The position numbers and the translations under genes are program-made. A stretch of DNA of 64,000 nt. It comes from Eunapius fragilis. Its lineage: Eukaryota > Porifera > Demospongiae > Spongillida > Spongillidae. Shown one piece after another: positions 44,901 to 57,390 of the stretch. Numbering within the stretch: the first letter of the stretch is position 1; each line of letters starts with the position of its first letter. Location of the stretch: assembly GCA_963681505.1 (NCBI GenBank), contig OY811974.1, forward strand, positions 3,707,271 to 3,771,270. The letters run 5' to 3'. The notes under the pieces are model-generated. The model did not search any database. It was not told the DNA's origin and saw only the letters and a list, made by a program, of their open reading frames with translations.

Positions 44901-47900
44901 TTGAGACATCTCCTTTAGCAAGTTCATCTCAGCCCGCAATGGAATCTTATGATGTCTACATGCAGCAATATGGTAAGAACTTGTTCAGTATTATTTTCAC
45001 CTATGTGTGGTATTACTACTTGTGGGTCATTCCATTATTAGTGGTGGAAGTGCATGCTTCACATCTTCAGATCCTAATGCAATTACTCATATTTGTCTAT
45101 CTAAGGATGAATGTTACTTGAACCAGTTAATACTCTAATAACCTTAATGATTTATGAAATATACTGCACTGAATAATTAATTTTTTCAGAAAATTTTGCA
45201 ACTTGGCAGGTTCATAACGTTTCCATTCTAGTAACTTCTTTGGCATAAAATTGAAGCTCAATCTACGTAGAATCTGTATATATTAATAACTTTAGTAGGT
45301 GATGAAAGGGTTAAATAAACATTATTATCATTTCACGGATTTCTAGATTGAGACGGTTTCTGGATCGATACACTGAATTTTTTTTTTTCAGGATTGAAGT
45401 TTCCATCAATATTGTTGTTTTTATGAAATACAAATTCAGTGTATTGACAAGCTCTAGGGATCACATTGAGTTTTACGAGTGTCCGCCATCTTAAATGTTA
45501 TCCAGTATATTTTAGCACTAATGTTTGCTTATACGTCACAAGTGTGTTACATAAGTATCCAGCTAGTAGAAATGATTTTTAAAATGAATTAAACACGATA
45601 GAAGCAATCTATTGTAATCTATTCAAGGGTAGTGTTCAGTTTGAAGGGAGGAACATGAGCCATGTGCGCATGTGATGGCTGCACGTGCATAGCAGGGCAA
45701 AAGAGATCTTCAAGCCATTCAACTGCATCAATGAGATATCCTCCAGTATATTCACACAATTCATCAGTCCAAAAACGTCCCCAATCAGCCAAAAAAAAAA
45801 GATAAATTGGTACACATGGTGTCATTACTGTTATCCACCTCCGACAGCATGAGCAGAGAGATTGCATAATGTTTGAAGCATTTGGCACATCACACTTAAC
45901 ATTAAAAAGGCATCCTTAATTACTGCATACTTCCATGTCCTGACAAGCTTCAGTTGACACATTAGCAGAATTTTTACTAAAAGGACTCACCAGATAGGTA
46001 ATATAGGCTCTGTAGCTACATTGTGGCAGACTTCTGATAGAGGTCCAGTAATGATATCTAATCCCATTGTTGCTCGTGGTGGTCTCTGAACATGCTATTG
46101 AATGGTCAAATATACAGCCATTAATGCTTGAGCAAGGTGGACCTAGCCTAGCCATAATGCATCATCACAACATTCCGTTCTATGTCTTCCAGGATAATTG
46201 GCCTTTTATTTATCCAAATGGGGCTCTATTTTCAGCAAATTAGAGAAGGAATGATAATTTGGTTAGCTGTATCTTTTAGATATTCTTCATTGCCCTAACT
46301 TGTGATTATAGTTCAATTAATGGTTTCTGAGGATGAGCAAGCCACATGTGCTGGGTTTTTACTATATTCTCAAGATCTGTCTCTTTCCAAGGTTTCACCT
46401 TGCTAGTAACATCATTGCTTTTCTGAATTCTGTGAAGCCTAATTTAACTCTGAGGTAATGATATTCAATACCCTGGATCCCAGCAGCTCTGTAAAAGACC
46501 TCACCTGGTCTTTATATTGAGACACAAATTTTTTAATATTCATATAGTGGCCATATCACCACCGTAACACTGATAAATTGACCAAGGATTTGTGACTACA
46601 CAAAATATTTTATATGAACAAATCCAAATAACCACTCAGGACTACCACTGACTTTATTAGATTTTCATAGCAATGGAACTAAAGCAATGCCCTTTCTATT
46701 GAGACTAGCAAGTCGTTTGGCTACTAGATTGAATTGTCTGAAGTCCGAAGCTATATGGCTGGCTTAGTTTGACCCTCACTAGATCCAATTGTACTGTTGT
46801 CAAGGTCCCCATGTGTTTGCATGTAGGTTCAGGTGCGTACATGAACTTTTGAAATTGCTCACTTAGGTAAGCAATATTCAGCCCAAGACTCTCAAAGCCT
46901 ACAGATTGTGTGTGATATTGAAAATGGTGGTTTTAGTATTATAAAGGTGTCAAAGTCTCATTGCCTCTTATCTCTATTTTAGACATACGTGTAGCGGGAA
47001 AATATGTTATGCACTCTAATGATATGAACTACAATATGACCCTCATTCACCCTATGATTTCTGTTTGGTGGTATATGTGCTGTATTCCTAATATAGCATG
47101 AAATACGTAATAGCAGCAGTGTGGGTACGATACATATGGCTGTGTCATTTTGTCTGTGAACAGTTTTAGTAGTCCTCTGAAAACAGAGAATGTGACAAAA
47201 CCATATACCAGGTTCTTCTGTTGATACATTATGCGATCATATGAAGGACTGTGTATGTAAAGGCCCCCCCCCCCCCCCCCTCACCTACTGCATTAGAAAA
47301 AAATTTGCTCACTTAGTTGTTTTCATAAATTGACAGTCGTGGTGCTGTACAAGTGGTGATACTGTGGTTTGAATTGAAATTCTGGAAAAAAAGCATGAAA
47401 CTATTGATTTTAGCTTGCTTATGTAAGTAAGCATCACATATAACATAAGTAAGATTGTGTTGATCAATTTTTGTTTGTAGTGGTAGGTATGTTTCTGTAT
47501 GTTATGTATATGAATAGTATTTTACAATGATCTAGAGAAAATACAATTATCAAAAATACAATCATTTAGCTAATTGCTCGGTGCTTGCAAGGGTTGAACT
47601 TCTAAATAATCTATATATTTACATAAGAACTGACAAAACACATTAAAGAAGTGAAATGACAAAACAGAATGGGGAGGCTTTGGAGCCAGTCAAGTATACT
47701 TGTTTGTGGTGAGAAATATTATCAAATGTATGGTTTGATGAGTATTTCTATTCACATGTTTCTACAATATTATGTTTAGGTCTTCAAATGTCCAATGAAT
47801 GTGCCTATGGTTTACCACCATATGTCCCATACCCGATTCCAATTGCTGCCCCAACACCGATGGATCTGTGAGTTTTCTTACGTTAAAGATTTTAGTTATC

Positions 47901-50900
47901 TTGGGTATAGATTGTTGTCATTGTATTGTACTGTACATGTACCAATTAGGTGTGACTTCATTTCTAGTCTTATGTGTATTCCTTGCAGATCTCTAAAATG
48001 TTACAGGCTTTAGATGTAACTGAGATTGATCTTGTTTTGGGGAACATTAGAATACCTTTAATCTGGATCTAAAAATGCAATAGATCATCCATTCAACCTA
48101 TGTATGTATGTTGAATATTGTGTCCTTTGTAATTGCTGTCTTTTTCTTTAAATCAGTTTATTTTTCTCTATAATCAAAATAGCCTCTTAATTGGAACTAT
48201 CTATTTCACTCTAAAGTCAATGTGCAACACGCTGAGCAGCACTCCATTGTTGCATTGTGTGGAGCATGTTTTATACATACTAAGAATGTAATTATTAGGG
48301 ACTGCTTCTAGTTTAAGTTGACTTAGTGATAGATATACATGTAGATTGTAATAGTATACTCACCTCTTTTCACCGATTCATGACCGAATTGCATATGTTG
48401 CGTCATGATTTTAAATAGTGCATGATAATGTAACTGGGTCGACTAGTTTCATTGTAACTTTGACCTTCTTCACACTCATTGAGTATGGGTCTACAGCATT
48501 TGATATACAAAATATCAATCACCTATCGAGCATACCATTCAAAGATCAGAAGGTCATCAAACCACCAACTTGTGTTCAAGCAACCTATAACGCTGTCATT
48601 AAGGCTTTGTATATTTATGTACTAAGCCACTGTACAGGCTATGGTAAAAATGAGCATCCAATAAATTTGCTTCGGTGGGTGGTGCTGTACCATAGATATT
48701 ACAAGTAAATGGAAGCCATACAAAGCAGTACACACCACAGTTATGTGATACGATAAGTACATACACTGTACATGAATGAAATGCCAAGGACACGAATACA
48801 ATAATAAAATATAAATGAAAGTCAGCTGCCACAAATTTGCAGCAATTGTCGTGAAATGACTATACATCTTTGCAGAGATGGTTCCGAATCAGTTGAGCTT
48901 ATGTGACGTATCCAGGGGGGGGAATAACCGTAATTTGTGTGATGTAGTTTATGATCAGCGGCCCCATATGGCATGCAAATACATGTATATGGCTCTAAGG
49001 CCTATATGGATGTGGGTGTGCAGAAAGTGATGAGTGAATGCTGTATAATCTCACATAATCCAGACTTAACTTTTGCATAGCATTACATTATTGACTTCTT
49101 ATTTTTGTAATTTCATGTCAGCTTTTTGGGGGTGTTTTTGTACAGTGTAACAGAAGATAGCGCACTAGTTAGTATCCTGATTCCGGAATATCACAATTCA
49201 GGGGTGTAAGATAGTACAATTTTCAATGTAAGTTGTTTGGGCTTGGAGGTAGTTATAAAATATTAACCTGGATTATCACATTGCTTAAACCTTCACCCAT
49301 TCTCCAGTGAATTTATATAATTTAGTGTTATGCATTAGTATCTTAAGAACAGTGTCCATTCCAAATATAGAATTGATAGCTGCTACAGTTTGCCTGTAGT
49401 AGCTTTGATCTCTACAGACAAGGGTAGTGTAATTCTAATACACCATGAATGAAATATTGCAAAGAGGCAGCAGGGTGTTTTGAGAATGCAAGGGTACGAA
49501 TGCCTGTTTAATTTGCTGTTGATACCGAGTATGTAAATATAGCATATTAAATTTGTGGTGTATGTTGTCAGTATAGCCCTTCCAAGTATAAAATTGATAA
49601 ATCACCAATTTTGTCCAATCTTATAAAGGAAGGAGTAGAATAGTGCTGCTCAATATTAAGGAATTTTAATATTTGAAATGCTACAGGTTCCACTTCATCA
49701 AGTACCTTCCACCGCTAACTGAAGAAGTTCTAAATAGACCTCCAGGTAACAACATGCAGTTGTCAAGCTGTGGGGATAAGTAATGTATTTAGAATGCATC
49801 AGAAATTAAGGAAAATTGATTTGGAGGGGGGGGGGGGGTGTATAGCTCATATTCCATTTCTCCATCATAGTTATATGTATTTGTTTTAGCATCCTTCTAT
49901 ATCTTCTAGCATTACCTAGAAAGACACGAAGGACACCTGATTTGACGCTGGTGCTAGACCTGGTGAGTTAATGTATCATGTAACAGATTAATTTCATCGT
50001 CTTGTTGAGATATTTTTAACCTACAGATACTTGTACATGCACATGTATATGTCACAGGGTCATTTCACATACAATTGACCACCCAAACAATATAATTGTC
50101 TTGTATTGAAGTATCATTTATCTTAATATAGTCCCCATGGCATTTTATGAAATTAGTTACAGGATCAGAAGTTGTGGTCTTGACTGCCATTGTTTATAGT
50201 TTGTATGTACATCTACACAATAAATATAAACCGTTTGGTTGAGGTTGGGAACTCCATTGTCTACTCTGTTTGTAAATAGACGCTCAATGCAATAAAATAG
50301 CTGATACAGACGTAGTCAGGTGAAAGCCATGGATAGGGTTGATACACATTGTAGAATTTTGTGTACTGCACATGCAGATGTATAAAACACCATCTGCTTG
50401 TACATGTGACAATTGCATGTGAGTGTGTGTGTGTGATTATGATGTTTGTTTTTGTCTGCCTATTATTGATATATAGTGTAGTCCGTCTATAGCAAGTTTT
50501 AAAAAAGCAACTTAGGATACACTTGTGCACACATTTTTTAATGAAACTAGACATGGATCAGGAACCAAATGTGAAGTTAGGTAAACCAGCATCCATAATG
50601 AGATCTTGCACCACATAGAATGGACCAACCTTGTGAGACAGATAGCTGCTACAGCACAGCAGCTGTGCATTGGTAGGAAGCTGCATGCAACTGTCAGAAG
50701 TGACACAAATGCCTACCCTGTGTTTTCCTTAAGGCCGACATACACGGGTCGACTTCCTGCCGATTTATCGCCTGCAACTCAAATGAATATGCGTAAAAAC
50801 TCCGTAAAACTTTAGTTTACTGAATTTTCACCCGTATTCATTTGAGTTGCAGGCGATAAATCGGCAGGAAGTCGACCCTTGTATGTCGGGCCTTTAGACA

Positions 50901-53900
50901 GGACATTCATGTATGAATTTAATTTTAAGGAAGTCGCCACAAATTGAGTATTAAGTGTTGCAACAATCAACACTTCATTCACAGTTTACTTTTTATGGAC
51001 AGCTTGCTTTTGTCAAGGAAGCACTTGCTGTTGTCAAACCAACTAATTGCCCACCAAACAATGAATGTCATACATGTCCTGTCTATGGAAAACCAAAGCA
51101 CATTAGAGGTAATATATATTACTACTGCTTCATACTATGGTTCCTAAGACCAACTTTTTTTTTTAAATTACCAAATTTGAGTTCTAACGGTTGCCATTTT
51201 GTTGTTGAACTTCAAACACTATAAAGGTGTTTTGATAGGTAGCTCAATGTACAATGTTGATTTACTTAATGGAACAACAATTCATGGTTGTCACTGCATG
51301 ACAGATTATACTGAACATGTACATAAAATGTCTAGTAATATTTGGGTTTTATGACAAATCATGTTTGTGCTTTTTTTCAATAAAACTGCTGTAAAATAGC
51401 ATTAATTTCAAACCCATATGGCTAAACTACCCACATGCATATTTTCAGCAATTAGTTCCTGTTTTGACACATTATGAACCATTTACACTTGTCCATACCA
51501 AAGTTTGGTAACCGCACATAAAATTGAACAAAGGAGCGACTCACCAGCATCAAAATGGCAATGTGCTCGACAATAGAGTCAGAATCTGCAGATTACTTGT
51601 CTATAATCTATGTATTGATCTTCAATTTCTTGATTATAGATTAAGTTAAATTCAACATTCTGCTGTATCTGATAGCAACAGGACTCCTTCGGGTACGTTG
51701 CCATTTTGCTGGAGAGACGTTCCTTCATTCTGTCCTGAGTTCATCTCATCACTTGCATTGTGTAGCCCCCAGTTAATGTGCATGTTGTAACCAGCTCAGC
51801 CGATATTGAGTTAGTGACAATCAGTACTGTCAAGTGCTGCCTTCAAGAACTCCACCTGAATTCGTCGGAAGTCCTCTTACACATGACAGATTATTTCAGT
51901 TTGTTGGCTTAGTCTTGCAGCCTGGGTGTCCTACGTTCAATTCTTAGGGCGCCAAGTGCACGTATGCTTGCAGTAATTGCCATCTGTGTCACACGGTTAT
52001 TCACTCTGTACACAGAAAAGCCCTAAGGGCATAGAGCTATATGACTGTAGTGTTGGTATTTCATAGAAAAGAAAGCAGGAACTAACAGCTGCAGGTGTAT
52101 GTGTAATGGCGTCTCTATCGTCTCCAACACCTTAGAATATAAGCACCTTCTTATTCTAACATGAGAGATCGAAGCCTTTTTAAGAACCTGGACACCAGAA
52201 ATAACACCCATGGATAAAACTATCGTATTTTCATCATCTGTTATATTCTATGTACGGCTTCGAATCCCTCACCACTTGGGTCCAGGTTTTGTTGGCAAGC
52301 GTTCTTTTCCAAGGTAGTACACCAAACAAACATCATAAAATCATTCTTATATCGTAGTTAATATCTTTAAGTAAGCTAACGGCAAAGCTCTTCAAAAATG
52401 ATGACTACTATGCAACTGGCAGCCATATTTAAAAACATTGCTGGCAAATAATCAATTAATAATGGATGCTCAAGGAGTTAATCACCCTCCAGTTTTATAG
52501 ACATTAATACCATCAATCCACACATGAATGATGCAGTTGTTTATATGCTTCCTCTCAGCGGAATGTTATGAAGGCACTAATTTTGTCTTGACCTTATCAC
52601 TGAAATGCTACATGTATGTGACCTATCCTTCTGTGGCTATTTGTTGTACTGACAAAGATTTAATGACATGTGTGTTCATGGCCATTTCACCCAGTACCCA
52701 GGTAACCTGAAAATAATTCTGTAGCTTGCATTTCTTTGGGTGTCACACGATGTTTTATTCTTTCTATTGGTGTCATTTTGGTGAGGAATGCTAAATTTAT
52801 GTGCTACTGTGGATGCAAATATGTTCTTTCAGGCATTTAATTGTTGTCATGTTTACGTCAGGTTTACAATTATGTTCTAGGATGAAACACTTGTGCACTG
52901 CAGCCTGATGGAGCTTGAAAATTCAGAACTAACATTTGATGTGCTCTTTGGAAAACAAGTATTCAAGGTATGATACACAAAGGCTGTTTGCATAACTATT
53001 GGCATAGTGTTTGTACATCCTAATATTGTATTCAAATTTGAAAACTGATGATTTCAAGTAGTTAATGAAGTTTAGATCTTGTAAGTGTCTATTCTTGTTC
53101 CCTATTATTGTTGCAACATAGCACCTGCTGTATTAAATGTCAATCATGATTCATGAGCGGAGTGTGTTTAGCACCACTGAGTTATGAAATATGTGGTTAA
53201 TATTTTTTGTGCTGTGGTGGTACCCTGGTAACCAATCGCATTCATTCCCTCTTGTCTAGGTCTATGCCAGATTGAGGCCATATTTTAAGGAATTCCTGCA
53301 AACAGTTTCTGAATTATTTGAGGTAAATTAAAAACATTGTTTAACCTTTAATCTCCCGACGTCCTATGCATAGGACGCTTGCAAGTAAAAATTAGTATTT
53401 TGGGCAAACGATATGTGAGAAGAACGAAGTATAAATTCTACTGCCTGTAGTAGTAGTTTTCATAGTAGAAGATTGTACATCCTCCTTACTATGCGTGCTT
53501 GATGGAGATATACAGTCAAAAGTAAAACTGCTTGTTTTTGGTAAAGGGGTGTGTTTGGAAAATGTTCAAACGGGCACAAGTATTGTCAGAACGATAAAGA
53601 AGACCTAAGGAAAGAAGGAGTTCGTAAGGTAGGCTTTGGCACTTAACACAGTAAAGATACATCTAGTAGAGTGGGAAGACGAGGGCTCCACAAAAGGGGA
53701 AAGAAAACTCCACCGTGAAATAAATCAGGACGATGATAATACTCATTTGCCAGTAAATGATGATGAGAGTGAAGAAACTTCCATGGAGGAAGAGGTTGAT
53801 GACAATGTTGGAAGGCGTGGTATACTACATACATGCACGTGCATATACAATCTTTGACTCTCTTTATACTTTTTCATCACAATGATTTACCTGGTCCTGC

Positions 53901-56900
53901 TTCAGAATTTGATCACCATTACCAGCCACAAGCAACCTTTATACCTCATGAGAGTCTTTGGGCAGTACGAGATGCCTTACTAATTGACAGAGTTGGACTG
54001 TAATTATTTAATCTTAATTTATGTGTATGATGCAAGTTAGTTATGTTTTAGCACACCCATATGAACAGAGAATAAAGCAAAATTGTACTCTAGAAATGGT
54101 CAGCAAATCAGAAAATCCTGGTACATCCATGTAATTATTATGAAATACAGTCAATACATTAGCAAAGCAACTTCTAATACCAACAAGATAAGTCATAACT
54201 GGTTGCAAAAACATTGGGCTACTGGGACCAATGCCATCAGTGAAAAACAGCCCAGTACTTGAAAAAGATCTTAGAATTTTGTGTATGGTACAAAGCTTTT
54301 CATCAGCCACAAGGGTGGTAGCATGCATAAGAGTGGTCAAATAATCAAGCATGTTCTTAGTATAAGACATGTCTTTGGCACAGTGGAAAGAAAAAAGTAC
54401 GTTTTTAAGTTTGAGTTGTTGGCTTGAGAACGGAATGAACAATATGTATTTGTCTTTTGGGGATAGCTAAACAAGAAGTGCTGTATCGTCAGTAGAAAAC
54501 TGTAAAATGCATTGGAGTTGGAACTGTTGAGCAAAGATTGCATAAAGTAGCACACACACACAGCGTCATAAAACATTTTTAAAAAGGTATAGTTGTAATT
54601 TTTCTGTAACTATGAAATAATGCATTTTTAATGTCTATTGTCCTGAGTGGCCACCCGGGGGTACAATTGGACACCCGGGTGGACAGCAAAAAAAGTTTTT
54701 GCCGTTCGGTCATGGAAGGGACCTAGTGGCATTTAACGGTACCGGCTTATAGAACAAGTCTTTCTAGGATCGGGCCGAGATAAGTAAGGCTTAAATCCTT
54801 TCGATACCCGTAAAACGAGCCGTGCTAGCGGACCTATCCATTACGCTCCGTGCGGTACGTACATATCGTATACGTACCACGTAAGGTAAGTTTTTTTTGC
54901 CAACGTTCATACAGATAGTAAAATAGCTGTTTCTCTGGACTAGTGTTTGTCAACTAAAAGTGATTGAGAACTTTCACTGTCTGTTTAGGCCTATGTTTAA
55001 AAGGTCATGTACGAGTATAGTCTAGGCCTATACGCGTACATGTCCTTTTAAACATAGGTCTATACAGACAGCTGAAAGCTCTCAATCACCTTTTGTTGAC
55101 AAACACTAGTCCAGAGAAACAGCTATTTTACTATCTGTATGAACGTTGGCAAAAAAAACTTACCTTACGTAGCTCGTATACGATATGTACGTACCGCACG
55201 GAACGTAATGGATAGGTCTGCTAGCACGGCTCGTTTTACGGGTATCGAAAGGATTTAAGCCTTACTTATCTCGGCCCGATCCTAGAAAGACTTGTTCTAT
55301 AAGCCGGTACCGTTAAATGCCACTAGGTCCCTTCCATGACCGAACGGCAAAAACTTTTTTTGCTGTCCACCCGGGTGTCCAATTGTACCCCCGGGTGGCC
55401 ACTCAGGACAATAGACATTAAGGACCACATCCATTACTTGAATTTTACCGACCAACTTGGTGATGCAGAAATTAATTGACAATTTGTAAATTAAGTATGA
55501 AGTGTCATGAAACAACTGTGAAGATATGATTGCTAGGTAATTCAATTTCAATTTAATTTAAATGTTGAATGTTTGGTCCTACACGTATGGCCAGTCTCTG
55601 AAGATTAAAGGTTAATCCATTCAACATACATTTAAAACAGTAAATATGGTATGCTACATTTGAGTATGATAGGAGTACTGTTGAATGATGAATGGATGTC
55701 AAAATATCGGTATGTAACATTTTATTGCGCAGATTTCGCCTGCAATATTGTCTAGTTGGGATGATGTGCATTAATTAAGTGACCATGATACATACATGTA
55801 CATCATCATTTTCAACCTGTGTCTACATCATTTAATGATAGATCGAACAAACGCCTACATGTAGGCGAAAAGTGCTGTTTTAGCCTACATGTAGGCATTC
55901 TATTGCAACGTATGGTCCTTGCATTCAATGCCGTATAAAACTTTGAACTTGAATAAAGTAACACTTAAGCATAGGGCTTCGTTTTTAATTCGCTTTGGAG
56001 CTCATTCAATCATTGGCTCTTTAGATACACGATCCAGATGGAGGAGCGTACAAAAATTGCCTACGATCTTGATGAAAGATGAGTATAAAAGTTGGAAAGC
56101 GTGTGTATTAGGCAAAAATTATATCTGCCTATAAAACGAAGAATGCTTCTAGTAAATCGGAACAACTCCAGCTAAATGAGGGGTTATTCCCAACAGAGCA
56201 CTAGCAGCACGCTGGCATTGTTTTCTGCCGCCAGCTTGCAAGTAGCCCTCTTTATTATATTGGTCCTTATTATTTCAAGCATTGGGTGTTTGTACATTGT
56301 TTGGAATAAAGTGGTTTACAACACCTACATGTAGGTTAACGCGCCTACGCGTAGGTGACGATCTATCATTAACACTCCACACATTCAGTATAGTGATTGC
56401 AATAATGAAGTTAATAAATTTTTCCCTCAGGTGATTATTTTTACTGCTTCGACAAAAGTTTATGCTGATCAACTATTGAATTTCTTGGACCCTTCTCGCA
56501 AGTTGATACGTCACAGACTTTTTCGAGAACACTGTGTGTGTGTTGGAGGAAATTTTATAAAAGATTTGGGAATACTTGGGCGTGATCTTGCAAAGACAGT
56601 TATTATTGATAACTCACCCCAAGCATTTGGATATCAGGTTGGTAATTTTTGCATGTAAATGTGTTCTGATTGTGAAATGGAGTATTTCTTAACAGCTGTC
56701 GAATGGAATCCCAATTTTAAGCTGGTTTAAAGATGACAGAGATTCTGAACTTCTGCAGTTGATACCTTTTTTGGAGTCTTTGCTTGGAACTGTACGTTCA
56801 TTATTTTCTGTATTTTGCTACCTGGAGTGTGCCAATAGATTATTTTTTAAGGTTGTGATTACATTTGTTTTTGTAAATGTAGCACTTACACATACTCTTT

Positions 56901-57390
56901 AAATTCCATCTTCATACTTAGTGTGATATCCCAAAGCTATCAAAGTTACTCTTTCTTTTGCCCCACCCTCTTTTGCAACACTATATTCTTTCACAAGCAG
57001 TTTGGTTGTATTGACAATTTAGATACTGCAAATGGAAATATAGTTTATGGTATTGTATGCAGTGATTAAATCTTTAGGGCCTTTGATGCATCTTGCTATA
57101 TCGCAAATGTCAATGTCTTAATATAGAAAATAGTGTCCAACTAATGATTAAACAAACCATTTATCACACCTAAGTAGATGTTTTTTATTCTTATCAAAAT
57201 TGAGTTGGAAATGCTTACACTGATAATTTCGGTAAGTGATAGATACACAGTGTATTATCTGAATTGCTACTTGTGCTTTTGCCTTGAAATCAAATGATGA
57301 TTATTATGATGTATCATTTACACTCAGGATGATGTTCGGCCAAGCATAAAGGAACGGTATCGAATGCACGAGCTTCTTCCTCAGGACTAA
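38803..57390 (+). CDS. CTDSPL2: CTDSPL2-like FCP/SCP phosphatase, 13 exons
   Basis: Exons: 38803-38847, 39038-39226, 39423-39506, 39589-39770, 44770-44972, 47780-47867, 49687-49745, 49910-49962, 52881-52967, 53260-53322, 56431-56637, 56696-56791, 57328-57390. All junctions are GT-AG, phases agree throughout, and the frame closes at 472 aa (human CTDSPL2/SCP4 is 466). The nuclear HAD-type Ser/Thr phosphatase domain fills the last 190 residues: [11 protein letters not shown], then catalytic D300-L-D302-E-T-L-V, the [15 protein letters not shown] block, [22 protein letters not shown] and [12 protein letters not shown] at the end. The family dephosphorylates phosphoserine targets such as RNA polymerase II CTD and SMADs. 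The N-terminal 280 residues are low-complexity with a KPTKKRRK basic patch (possible NLS) and are less certain. The DxDxT motif is split by the 2.9-kb intron 8. Introns carry many MITEs. Confidence 0.95.
40250..40494. mobile_element. MITE with AGTGTCCAGCAAAATC ends
   Basis: AGTGTCCAGCAAAATCACCC at the left and its inverse at the right, inside (AT)n sequence. A longer end (TATATATGGGACAGTGTCC) is visible on the right, while on the left it is split by about 26 bases. The core is shared with 13023-13160 and 7374-7619. A further AGTGTCCAAGATAATGATCC at 40546 may be another end. Lies in CTDSPL2 intron 4. Confidence 0.8.
40500..40532. repeat. (AT)n microsatellite
   Basis: About 16 AT units, next to the MITE end. 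A (GT)n array of about 29 units lies at 41887-41946 in the same intron. Confidence 0.95.
41887..41946. repeat. (GT)n microsatellite
   Basis: Uninterrupted GT dinucleotide run of about 60 bases in CTDSPL2 intron 4. Confidence 0.95.
42030..42258. mobile_element. 229-bp MITE, ACAAGTAATAAAGAC ends
   Basis: Terminal inverted repeats of about 63 bp: ACAAGTAATAAAGACATTCT, continuing through TCTATGAGAAAGTTG.TGGCATATAGG.TTGGAAGG, and the inverse at the right. The middle third is also imperfectly palindromic. The target duplication is unclear. Confidence 0.85.
43243..43635 (+). repeat. Minisatellite, about 16 units of 22-27 bp
   Basis: Units of the form CTTATGTTGCTATGTACCCC are repeated with small length changes over 390 bp. 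All three plus frames are open across it because the unit lacks stops in every frame, giving artefact frames rich in Tyr, Cys, Met and Pro. Lies in CTDSPL2 intron 4. Confidence 0.93.
43849..44075. mobile_element. 227-bp hairpin MITE with TA duplication
   Basis: The ends CAGTACTGG and CCGGTACTG are flanked by TA on both sides (43847-43848, 44076-44077). Inverted arms of about 65 bp include CATAGAGAAAATAAAGCATA. The middle has two copies of a GTTGCTATGA / GATTGCTATGA motif. TA duplication and CAG ends point to the Tc1/mariner-pogo group. Confidence 0.82.
45619..46160 (-). other. Unrecognised open stretches in CTDSPL2 intron 5
   Basis: Two minus-strand frames (46155-45916 and 45888-45619) encode Cys/Trp-containing peptides ([36 protein letters not shown]). 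They look more protein-like than chance, but I see no family, start context or splice structure I trust. They may be a nested gene or transposon remnant. Confidence 0.3.
50732..50893. mobile_element. 162-bp Harbinger-like MITE
   Basis: The ends AGGCCGACATACA and its inverse (TGTATGTCGGGCCT) continue into 60-bp near-perfect arms (GGTCGACTTCCTGCCGATTT, then ATCGCCTGCAACTCAAATGA). TTA flanks both sides (50729-50731, 50894-50896). A 3-bp TTA duplication with GGCC-type ends fits PIF/Harbinger. Lies in CTDSPL2 intron 8. Confidence 0.88.
53345..55611. mobile_element. piggyBac-like element, 2.3 kb, TTAA-flanked
   Basis: CCTTTAATCTCC at the left and its inverse (with one change) at the right, flanked by TTAA at 53341-53344 and 55612-55615. 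A subterminal palindrome CGTCCTATGCATAGGACG lies at 53359-53376. Both are hallmarks of piggyBac-type elements. An acidic frame at about 53640-53830 ([15 protein letters not shown]) could be a remnant of the acidic N-terminus of a transposase; no catalytic domain is visible, so the element is non-autonomous. It carries the nested palindrome 54632-55417. Lies in CTDSPL2 intron 10. Confidence 0.75.
54632..55417. mobile_element. 786-bp near-perfect palindrome, TTAA-flanked
   Basis: Arms of about 390 bp meet at 55025 with almost no loop. The ends are TGTCTATTGTCCTGAGTGGC and the exact inverse, with TTAA immediately outside on both sides (54628-54631, 55418-55421). Only a handful of mismatches are visible (for example GTACCACG versus GAGCTACG near the KpnI-like GGTACC-bearing region). 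No coding capacity. The TTAA duplication points to piggyBac-type mobilisation of a fold-back structure. Confidence 0.93.
55836..56368. mobile_element. 533-bp TTAA-flanked MITE with subterminal palindromes
   Basis: The ends TGATAGATCG and CGATCTATCA are flanked by TTAA (55832-55835, 56369-56372). Four 14-16 bp palindromes lie just inside the ends: CGCCTACATGTAGGCG at 55851, GCCTACATGTAGGC at 55880, ACCTACATGTAGGT at 56321 and GCCTACGCGTAGGT at 56343. Ends at 56368, 62 bases before CTDSPL2 exon 11. Confidence 0.88.

Noticed and set aside
44829-44972. Alternative acceptor (GGGACAG) for CTDSPL2 exon 5
   Set aside because: The phase does not fit the preceding exon. The CCCTCATAAG acceptor at 44769 restores the frame and has a better pyrimidine tract.
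46156-47000. Possible decayed retroelement coding on the minus strand
   Set aside because: The translation has many stops and I could not match any family block with confidence.
48418-48708. 96-codon plus-strand frame in a CTDSPL2 intron
   Set aside because: No family resemblance, no fitting splice sites, and the gene frame is complete without it.
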